From assembly GCA_021413925.1 (NCBI GenBank), contig JAIOPL010000002.1, forward strand, positions 135,655-199,654: DNA of 64,000 nucleotides, given 5' to 3'. The notes beneath the pieces are model-generated. The model was given only the letters and a program-made list of their open reading frames with translations, had not been told where the DNA came from and did not search any database. Shown here in pieces: positions 57,694 through 64,000 of the stretch (position 1 is the stretch's first letter; each line of letters begins with the position of its first letter). Position numbers and translations under genes: made by a program. Source of the stretch: Verrucomicrobiota bacterium (lineage in GTDB: Bacteria > Verrucomicrobiota > Verrucomicrobiia > Chthoniobacterales > UBA6821).

Positions 57694-57829
57694 GTGAGGG
57701 AAAGCCGCCCGGCTAGATCTTAGATCTCAGGTCACAATCTAAGCGTTCTGATTATGGACGCGATGAGTAAGAAAGTGGCACCGTTTCTGCATGCACACGC
57801 TCGCAAAAAGGGAGGGGCTGATAACGCAG

Positions 57830-59098
57830 ATGTCTATTGGAAATCGAAATTCTCTGCATCAGAAAGGGAATGAAAGTCGAGGCAAGGGGCTGCTTGATCC
57901 TGTTCTCCGGGGATTGATACGGCACGGTTCTCTGCGAGTCATTGACTGGAGAGGATCTTCGGTCACCTATGGTGATGGTCAGGGAGAGGAGATTGTCATC
58001 CGGATTCATGATCAGAAAACCGGATGGAGGCTACTTCTTGATCCGCAACTCGAGGCCGGCGAGGCCTACATGGAGGGGCGACTGACAATAGAACAGGGGA
58101 CGCTCCATGACTTCCTCGATCTGCTCTTCCGTTCGATCGGGCTGAAAGCATTGAACTACCCGATGAGTGGAATCACGGAACGACTGCGCGATCTCATGCG
58201 TGGTTTTCACCAGTTCAATCCGGCTTCACGCTCGCGAAGGAATGTGGCTCACCACTACGATCTCTCGGATAATCTCTACGCGCTCTTCTTGGATGCCGAC
58301 AGGCAGTATTCCTGCGGCTATTTCGCGACCGGTGAGGAGACATTAGAGGAGTGCCAGGAGCTCAAGAAACTTCATATCGCAGCGAAGCTGCTGCTTCGCC
58401 CCGGTGACAAGGTGCTTGATATCGGATCGGGATGGGGAGGACTGGGGCTGACGCTTGCCGGAAAGTTCGGTGCCGATGTGACGGGATTGACGCTTTCGAC
58501 TGAGCAGCATGCTCATGCCAATCTCCGCGCCTTCCATGCAGGGTTGGCCGATCGTTTGCGATTCGAGATGCGGGACTACCGTCATGAGGCGAGCAGCTAT
58601 GACAGGATCGTCTCTGTCGGAATGTTCGAGCACGTGGGGGTGAATCATTACGGGGAGTTTTTTCGCAAGATCTCGGAGTTGCTGAGAGAGGATGGTGTCG
58701 CGCTGATTCACTCCATCGGCAGGCCGGAGGGGCCGGGACATACGAATCCCTGGATCGCTAAACACATTTTTCCCGGAGGTTATTCCCCGGCGCTTTCCGA
58801 AGTCCTTCCTGAGATCGAGAAAGCGGGGTTGTTTGTAACAGACATCGAGATCCTGAGGATGCACTACGCCGACACCCTGCGGCTCTGGCGCAAACGCTTC
58901 GAGTCGCGAAGGGAAGAAGTCCGAGGCCTTTATGACGAGCGGTTCTGTAGGATGTGGGAATTCTACCTGGTCACCAGCGAGCTCAGCTTCCGGCATCAGG
59001 GGCAGATGGTCTTCCAGATCCAGTTGGCCAAGCGTCCGGATGTTGTCCCCATCACGCGGGACTACATTCACAGCTTTGAGGCCGAAAATAGCGATTAG
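57830..59098 (+). CDS. cfa: cyclopropane-fatty-acyl-phospholipid synthase family methyltransferase
   Basis: 422 residues from the ATG at 57830, with GGAGGGG 13-19 bases upstream; an ATG at 57791 would add 13. An N-terminal lipid-binding domain is followed by NVAHHYDLSDNLYALFLD, YSCGYF, the SAM motif KVLDIGSGWGGLGLTLA and the catalytic MFEHVG. It adds a methylene bridge from SAM to unsaturated acyl chains in membrane phospholipids. The stop overlaps the convergent lpxK stop by 4 bp. Confidence 0.95.
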   Translation: MSIGNRNSLHQKGNESRGKGLLDPVLRGLIRHGSLRVIDWRGSSVTYGDGQGEEIVIRIHDQKTGWRLLLDPQLEAGEAYMEGRLTIEQGTLHDFLDLLFRSIGLKALNYPMSGITERLRDLMRGFHQFNPASRSRRNVAHHYDLSDNLYALFLDADRQYSCGYFATGEETLEECQELKKLHIAAKLLLRPGDKVLDIGSGWGGLGLTLAGKFGADVTGLTLSTEQHAHANLRAFHAGLADRLRFEMRDYRHEASSYDRIVSVGMFEHVGVNHYGEFFRKISELLREDGVALIHSIGRPEGPGHTNPWIAKHIFPGGYSPALSEVLPEIEKAGLFVTDIEILRMHYADTLRLWRKRFESRREEVRGLYDERFCRMWEFYLVTSELSFRHQGQMVFQIQLAKRPDVVPITRDYIHSFEAENSD

Positions 59099-60309
59099 GA
59101 AGCCGCGCTCACCAGGCCTTCGGCCGCCTGACGGAGTTCCTCTCCGTTTGTCTCGGAATCCTCGATGACAGGATGAGGCGGGTGGAGGAGTTGGTTAAGC
59201 ATCCGATCCCAATGCTCCTGGCCCTTAATGATTTCAATCTCGATTCTCAGGTAATGAATCGGAATTTCCTGGTTCAGCAGGTGGGGCATCCGCACGGCAT
59301 CCTTCTCCGTGGTGATGATGCAGGAGATGCCGCGGCGCGTGCAGCGTTTGATGAAGCGGTCGAGTTCTCGTTTCGAGTAGCGGTGATGGTCAGCAAAGCT
59401 CTGGGTCAGCTCCAGAGAGACACCGAGCCGGCGAAGTCCCTGCTCGAAGCTCTCTGGTGAGGCAATGGCGGAGAGAGCTGCGGCCTTGAGGCCTTGCAGA
59501 GAGGAGACTGGGATTTTCTTGCCGCTCGAGAAATCCTGAAGTTCTACCGGACGGTGCCGACATTCAATGATGGCGGCTGTTCTGTTATGGAGCCTGATGC
59601 GGCGGTAAAGTTCAGAGAGATCACTTCCGTCGCATTTGGTGATCAGGATATGAGTGGCCCGTCTTAGGTGAGAGGGTGGTTCGCGCAGTGTGCCTCGGGG
59701 AAGAAGATACTCGTTACCGAAGGGGGCCTCCCGGTCAATTAGGACAAGGTCGAAGCGACGTTGCAGGCGGAGGTACTGGAGCCCGTCATCAAGGATCAGC
59801 AGGTCGCTTCCTAATTGAGCGATGGCATGGCGTCCGCATTCGACGCGGTCTTTATCAACCACCACTGCGACCCCTCGAAGGTTCTTTGCCAGCATGAAGG
59901 GCTCGTCACCTGCATTCTTGGAATCCAGTAGGAGAGCCCCTCCTTCGGAGACGACACGCACAGGGGAGGTGTCGTTCCCAGGGATCCGTCGGCGCGTGCT
60001 TTTGTATCCTCTGCTGAGAATTGCAACCTTCCTTCCGCGCATCGAGAGCTCTCGGGCGAGTTTTTCAACGACCGGGGTCTTTCCTGTACCGCCAACCGTA
60101 AGATTACCGATGCTTACCACGGGGCATCCAACCTGGTGCGGTCTCAGTATATTGGAGTAGTAGAGTCGGATTCTGACGGAGACAATGGCGAGATAGAGGA
60201 AGGAAAGCCCACGAAGAACGATTCGGAGTAGGCCTGCTCTTTTTCCGGCCCTCCTCTCCAGGATGACATCGACGGCAAACTGTTCGAGTCTGTCGAGTAG
60301 CTGCCTCAT
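59095..60309 (-). CDS. lpxK: tetraacyldisaccharide 4'-kinase
   Basis: 404 residues, somewhat longer than E. coli LpxK (328). Membrane-proximal N-terminus, then VSIGNLTVGGTGKTPVV (Walker A), a DD motif in LILDDGLQY, and FADHHRYS near the C-terminal half. It phosphorylates the 4' position of the lipid A precursor. With waaA it shows a lipid A pathway. Its start overlaps the thrB stop by one base (TGATG), an unusual pairing. Confidence 0.94.
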   Translation of the reverse strand: MRQLLDRLEQFAVDVILERRAGKRAGLLRIVLRGLSFLYLAIVSVRIRLYYSNILRPHQVGCPVVSIGNLTVGGTGKTPVVEKLARELSMRGRKVAILSRGYKSTRRRIPGNDTSPVRVVSEGGALLLDSKNAGDEPFMLAKNLRGVAVVVDKDRVECGRHAIAQLGSDLLILDDGLQYLRLQRRFDLVLIDREAPFGNEYLLPRGTLREPPSHLRRATHILITKCDGSDLSELYRRIRLHNRTAAIIECRHRPVELQDFSSGKKIPVSSLQGLKAAALSAIASPESFEQGLRRLGVSLELTQSFADHHRYSKRELDRFIKRCTRRGISCIITTEKDAVRMPHLLNQEIPIHYLRIEIEIIKGQEHWDRMLNQLLHPPHPVIEDSETNGEELRQAAEGLVSAAS

Positions 60310-61169
60310 CAGGATTTGACGATCCTGGCCCCTTTGTTGTCGGCGGCGACAATGGCTATCTTGGCACCCTTCGGTGCAGCTGCGCGCATTGAAGCAGCGA
60401 TTTTTTTTGCAGAAACGGCATCAGGGGCAAGGCAGCAGATGGTCGAACCTGAACCGCTAAGCCATCCTCCAATGGCTCCGGCCTGCTCACCCGCTGTGAC
60501 AACCTCTCCGAGGAAGGGTACGAGCTTGGCGCGGTAGGGTTGGTGAAGACGGTCGCCGAAGGCTCCCCGTAGCAGTTCGTATTTCCCGGTAGCGAAGGCA
60601 GTCGCGATCACGGCTGCATCCGCCGCATTAGCTGCCGCATCGCCGATACTGATCGACTTGGGCATGACCTTGCGCGCGTCGGGAGTGGCTACCTCAAAGT
60701 CCGGGATGAGGAGAACAAAGCGGAGTTTTGCCGAGACCGGCAGGCGGATGGGATCGAGATGAGAGCGGGCAATCGTGAACCCTCCAAACATAGCGGGAGC
60801 CGCATTGTCAGGGTGTCCCTCCAGTTCCGCACAGAGGCGATAGATACCGAGGCGTGAGAGAGGATTGCCGCAGAGGGCATTGAGTCCCATGAGGGTGCCG
60901 AGACGGACCGTGACGCTGCTTCCCAGGCCTCGCGCCTGGGGGACGCTCCCCTTGATTTTCCAGGAGAATGGAAAGGGTGTGAGTCCGCTCCCGAGGAAAA
61001 AGCTTTTTCCCGTGGCCTCCACCATCGCGGGTGAGGCAGCCATCTTTTGCGCAGCAGTGATCGTGACGAGATTTGCCACATCCAGAGCCAATCCAAACGA
61101 ATCGAATCCCGGACCCAGATTCGCCGTAGTGCCTGGGATGGAGACCGTGACGGAAGTTATGAGTTTCAT
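60309..61169 (-). CDS. thrB: homoserine kinase
   Basis: 286 residues of the GHMP kinase family: N-terminal VSIPGTTANLGPGFDSFGLALD, the ATP loop QARGLGSSVTVRLG and C-terminal GGWLSGSGSTICCLA. It phosphorylates homoserine for threonine synthesis. It lies 15 bp after tRNA-Ser(GCT) on the same strand and overlaps lpxK by one base. Confidence 0.95.
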   Translation of the reverse strand: MKLITSVTVSIPGTTANLGPGFDSFGLALDVANLVTITAAQKMAASPAMVEATGKSFFLGSGLTPFPFSWKIKGSVPQARGLGSSVTVRLGTLMGLNALCGNPLSRLGIYRLCAELEGHPDNAAPAMFGGFTIARSHLDPIRLPVSAKLRFVLLIPDFEVATPDARKVMPKSISIGDAAANAADAAVIATAFATGKYELLRGAFGDRLHQPYRAKLVPFLGEVVTAGEQAGAIGGWLSGSGSTICCLAPDAVSAKKIAASMRAAAPKGAKIAIVAADNKGARIVKS

Positions 61170-61183
61170 CCTTTCGGTAATGG

Positions 61184-61271
61184 CGGTGAGGGAGGGATTC
61201 GAACCCTCGGTACCCTTTTGGAGTACGGCGCTTTAGCAAAGCGCTGCTTTCGACCACTCAGCCACCTCACC
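61184..61271 (-). tRNA. tRNA-Ser (anticodon GCT)
   Basis: An 88-nt cloverleaf with acceptor GGTGAGG/CCTCACC, discriminator G, anticodon stem GCGCT/AGCGC with loop TTGCTAA, a long class II variable arm (GTACTCC...GGGTAC) and T arm GAGGG/CCCTC. The long variable arm and GCT anticodon identify tRNA-Ser for AGC and AGU. CCA is not encoded in place. Confidence 0.97.
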
Positions 61272-61424
61272 TTGATCGCTCTGTAGATTGATGAAGCACT
61301 CCGTGATGGTCAATCGGAAAGCGCCTCATGATTGCACTCGCAAAGCCGCTTTCGTTTGTTAAATTGCACCCGCCGATTTCATGGTCTGTCCTCCCCCAGC
61401 ATTGTCTCTTGATCGGTCCATGCT

Positions 61425-62696
61425 GTGAATTCACCCTTATCTCTCGATTCCCAAGATCATCCGGTCACCACCCGAAAACTACCATGGAGCTCATGGATCG
61501 CTTCCCGAAAGCGCCAAGTGGCTTTCTGGATTTTGATCATTGCTGCGGGTGTGCTTCTGACGCATCTGATCGATGGGCATCTGGCGCAGGAATCGGAGGG
61601 GAGTGTCGGGATTATTCGCTCCGGAGCCTGGGGAGATCTTGAGGAATGGGACATTCGTATCGAGCAACCGCAGGAATATGCTGGCTTCGAGAAGACCACT
61701 GCCGATGGTCCGTTCTGGAGCTTTGGCGCCACGACTCGCCAAGCCGTCCATGACCTCCTGATCGGCAGCGGTTGCACCGAAGAACAATCATCCAGCCTGC
61801 TTGCGAAACGGATGGAGGGTATGGGAGCAATCTTCATCCTGAAGCCTGATTTTGAAACCGTTCTCAATCTTCCCCCAGAAGTCCGCTCCAAGCTCTACCT
61901 GCAACTCGCCCGGAATCCGGCAAACCGTTTCCAGGAAACACCCTATTTTATACCCAACGGCGATGTTGACAAATTTTTCGACACCCATCATTTCTCGGAT
62001 GAAAAAGCGAAGGGCATCATGAAGCGCCTGCTTTATCAACGGAACGGATTCACCTACTTCAGCGATCCTGAGTCAGTTATCAAGGGACTCGATTCCGATC
62101 AGGAGCGAGGTGATTTTCTCAGGAGCCTGACGAGTCAGAATGCCATACTAGCTCGACTTCTCATCCGATCCGACTCCGATATCGATAAGCCCCTTAACTA
62201 CTGGGCCCTCTCGATGCCAGGAGTATTGTTGAAGGATCTGAAGCCGCTGTTCGAGTCGCAGAAACGGCTTCCCCACGGCGGATCTCTCAGTCTGCTCTAT
62301 GCCCTGCCTCCGATAGCTCGTGACAGACTTTACACCTCTCCGTTGCCCCCATCGGATGGGGATCCCAGGATACCCGACTGTCATTGGACGGCACTTAATT
62401 TTTTCAGCCTTACACCGGATCCTCGCATGAGTGATAACGGCTTTGCGAGTCGCTTCATCACCGATCACTATTATGAGATTGCCAAGCCGAGTACCGCCGG
62501 AGATCTGGTTCTTCTACTGAATTCATCCGGAGGGGTCATCCATTCGGCTGTCTATCTCGCCGATGACGTGGTCTTCACCAAGAACGGCATCAACTATGCC
62601 CAACCCTGGATCCTCATGCATGAGAGGGATCTCGTCGGTACATTTTCCGCGATCAGTCCGGTGAAAGTCGCCTACTTTCGCCGAAGGGGGATGTAG
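61425..62696 (+). CDS. membrane-anchored protein with NlpC/P60-like C-terminal domain
   Basis: 423 residues from a GTG at 61425; no other start lies before the membrane segment. One transmembrane helix (FWILIIAAGVLLTHLI) precedes a large unrecognised middle part. The C-terminal ~120 residues have a papain-like layout: Cys in IPDCHWTALNFF, then PSTAGDLVLLLNSSGG, and His in VIHSAVYLADDVVFTKNG, as in NlpC/P60 peptidases. It may cleave peptidoglycan peptides in the periplasm (inference). It stands alone between tRNA-Ser and dgkA. Confidence 0.78.
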   Translation: MNSPLSLDSQDHPVTTRKLPWSSWIASRKRQVAFWILIIAAGVLLTHLIDGHLAQESEGSVGIIRSGAWGDLEEWDIRIEQPQEYAGFEKTTADGPFWSFGATTRQAVHDLLIGSGCTEEQSSSLLAKRMEGMGAIFILKPDFETVLNLPPEVRSKLYLQLARNPANRFQETPYFIPNGDVDKFFDTHHFSDEKAKGIMKRLLYQRNGFTYFSDPESVIKGLDSDQERGDFLRSLTSQNAILARLLIRSDSDIDKPLNYWALSMPGVLLKDLKPLFESQKRLPHGGSLSLLYALPPIARDRLYTSPLPPSDGDPRIPDCHWTALNFFSLTPDPRMSDNGFASRFITDHYYEIAKPSTAGDLVLLLNSSGGVIHSAVYLADDVVFTKNGINYAQPWILMHERDLVGTFSAISPVKVAYFRRRGM

Positions 62697-62749
62697 CGCC
62701 TTTTCTGTAATGGAGAAGTCTTGATAGTAGTTGGGTTTAAAAACCCGGG

Positions 62750-63112
62750 TCAGGGAAGATGATTTCTGAAGACAATGACAGCGACGGCAACCGAGATCAG
62801 TGCGGTGATTAGTACTCCGCCGGCAGCGACATCCTTGGCCTTGCCGATCCGCTCCCTCTGCTCGAGTGAAACCTCATCGGCTAGAAACTCCAATGCCGTG
62901 TTGAGAGCCTCCGCCATCCAGACCATGCCGATGCAGAGTAGGATGGCCACCCATTCCCATCGCCTAAGATGGAGAATCTTACCCGCAATCAGCACGGCCA
63001 CGGTTGCCAGAGCGTGGAGCTGGGCGTGGGGCTGGGTTAGCAAGAGAACCTTCAGACCATTGAATGCATAGCCGAAGCTCCGGATACGTGCTTGGAGGAA
63101 TCGGGTAATCAT
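62750..63112 (-). CDS. dgkA: diacylglycerol / undecaprenol kinase (DgkA family)
   Basis: 120 residues, three transmembrane helices. The family signature AEALNTALEFLADEVS is followed by GKAKDVAAGGVLITAL. It phosphorylates diacylglycerol or undecaprenol in the inner membrane. It is 17 bp downstream of the ABC-F gene. A short hairpin (GGGTTT AA AAACCC, 62733-62746) lies just past its stop and may be a weak terminator. Confidence 0.95.
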   Translation of the reverse strand: MITRFLQARIRSFGYAFNGLKVLLLTQPHAQLHALATVAVLIAGKILHLRRWEWVAILLCIGMVWMAEALNTALEFLADEVSLEQRERIGKAKDVAAGGVLITALISVAVAVIVFRNHLP

Positions 63113-63129
63113 GGCTTAGAGCTTGGAGA

Positions 63130-64000
63130 TTAGACTAAGGATTCGGCCGACTCCTCTTTTTCCTCTTCTGCAGCAGGAAGTGAAGCCGAGAGAGTTTCCC
63201 ACTCCTCCATCACCGAGCTGAGGCGTTCCTGAATCCCGGCCAGTTCGCGGTTAAGCTCAAAGGCTTTTCCTCCCGAGTTTTCCAGTTCCATGACTAGTTC
63301 CCGCTGACGAGTCTCTAGTTTAGTGATGTTCTCTTCTGCGGTTTTGAGACGTGCCTGCTTCTCCCGGATGATTTTATTGGCCGCTTTTCTGGCCTCGGCT
63401 TCGGCGCGACGCTGTTCCTTGATCTCCTTGAGTCCCATCTTCACTCGTGGTGCTGCTTCCTGAGTTCCTGAAGTCTCCGGACGGTAATCTCCTGGGGCGA
63501 CAAGTGCCGCCCGCTCGGAGAGAGCCCCTGATTTTTCGAGGTAGTACTGATAATCACCCGAATAGGAGGTGAGCTTGCCCGCGCTGATATGCAGGACCGT
63601 GGTGGCCAGGGCCCTGATGAAGTGCACGTCGTGGCTGACAAAGAGGAGGGTTCCCTCGTACTGGCTCAGAGCGCCGATCAGGGCGTCGATGCTAGGCATG
63701 TCGAGGTGGGTTGTCGGTTCGTCCAGGAGCAGAAGGTTGGGCGGGTTAAGCAGCAGCTTAACCAGAGCCAGGCGGCTCTTTTCTCCTCCGCTGAGCACTC
63801 CTACCGGCTTGAAGACATCATCCCCACGGAACAGGAAGGATCCCAGAATGGTACGGACTGTCTGTTCCGGAACCGGAGTCTGGGTCTCCATCGCCTCGGC
63901 AAGAACGGTCCTCTTCACATCCAGCATCTCGGTGCGGTGCTGGGCAAAGTAGCCGATCGAGAGGTTATGGCCAGGAGTGACAGTGCCGGCTTCCAGTGGG
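63130..64000 (-). CDS. ABC-F family ATPase (partial, C-terminal half)
   Basis: The frame is open to the right edge, so the N-terminus is outside the window; about 289 residues are seen. The second ATPase domain has the signature LSGGEKSRLALVKLLLNPP, Walker B LLLLDEPTTHLD and the switch LLFVSHD. The C-terminal domain is a coiled coil (LKTAEENITKLETRQREL), as in Uup/YheS-type proteins. ABC-F proteins act on the ribosome or DNA and do not transport. No transmembrane segment is seen. Confidence 0.93.
   Translation of the reverse strand, partial: PLEAGTVTPGHNLSIGYFAQHRTEMLDVKRTVLAEAMETQTPVPEQTVRTILGSFLFRGDDVFKPVGVLSGGEKSRLALVKLLLNPPNLLLLDEPTTHLDMPSIDALIGALSQYEGTLLFVSHDVHFIRALATTVLHISAGKLTSYSGDYQYYLEKSGALSERAALVAPGDYRPETSGTQEAAPRVKMGLKEIKEQRRAEAEARKAANKIIREKQARLKTAEENITKLETRQRELVMELENSGGKAFELNRELAGIQERLSSVMEEWETLSASLPAAEEEKEESAESLV

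Overview
The window reads as a stretch of ordinary chromosome from a Gram-negative bacterium, most likely a member of Verrucomicrobiota (inference, moderate confidence). Kdo transferase (waaA), LpxK, two AsmA-like proteins and a signal-peptide-bearing cyclophilin indicate an outer membrane with lipid A. The b558-type succinate dehydrogenase, the monomeric NADP isocitrate dehydrogenase, a GreA with a very long N-terminal extension and the sdhCAB, hisB-hisH-hisA and leuC/leuD arrangements fit that phylum. No rRNA, phage, transposase or CRISPR array is visible. Both ends cut a gene: an alpha/beta hydrolase at the left and an ABC-F ATPase at the right.

Layout. 1-3.0 kb: hydrolase end, tRNA-Ile2(CAT), and an ECF sigma / membrane anti-sigma-like / PDZ pseudoprotease operon. 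3.1-6.7 kb: sdhC-sdhA-sdhB. 6.8-7.5 kb: MntA-HepT type toxin-antitoxin pair. 7.5-13.6 kb: secreted phosphoesterase, leuC and leuD, divergent icd with a PhnA-like protein. 13.6-20.9 kb (minus): ftsH, hupE-like, metal ABC transporter, murI, nth, AsmA-like. 20.9-32 kb: deacetylase-like protein and PHP-glycosyltransferase fusion, then waaA, rsmD, AsmA-like, lipid kinase, rhomboid, AI-2E transporter, 5-FTHF cyclo-ligase, metallo-beta-lactamase-fold hydrolase. 32-38 kb: cyclophilin, N-carbamoylputrescine amidase, M14 peptidase, hisBHA, cytochrome b562-like protein. 38-48.4 kb: leuS, rdgB, a Phd/VapC pair, prfB with its programmed frameshift, a 161-bp palindromic element, ftsB-like, eno, long GreA. 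48.4-52.6 kb (minus): rluD-udg-plsC-hydrolase-coaB. 52.7-59.1 kb: zinc-ribbon Ser/Thr kinase, degenerate cyclase-like membrane protein, ruvA, ATP-grasp-like protein, cfa. 59-64 kb: lpxK, thrB, tRNA-Ser(GCT), an NlpC/P60-like protein, dgkA, ABC-F.

Most of the genes are housekeeping. The unusual signals are smaller. (1) A DegP-like protein has lost all three catalytic residues and sits in the sigma-factor operon. (2) A class III cyclase-like membrane protein has lost its metal ligands and lies beside an intact kinase. (3) Both toxins in the window are cut short by a TAG codon that leaves the conserved C-terminus in frame behind it. (4) Several core genes (leuD, hisA, eno) have 39-79 nt leaders with no G and no Shine-Dalgarno sequence. 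(5) A 161-bp near-perfectly centred imperfect palindrome resembles a MITE. (6) The Phd antitoxin promoter has its -10 box inside a perfect operator palindrome and appears to give a nearly leaderless mRNA. No clearly new multi-gene system could be established from sequence alone; items 1, 2 and 4 are the best candidates for undescribed biology.
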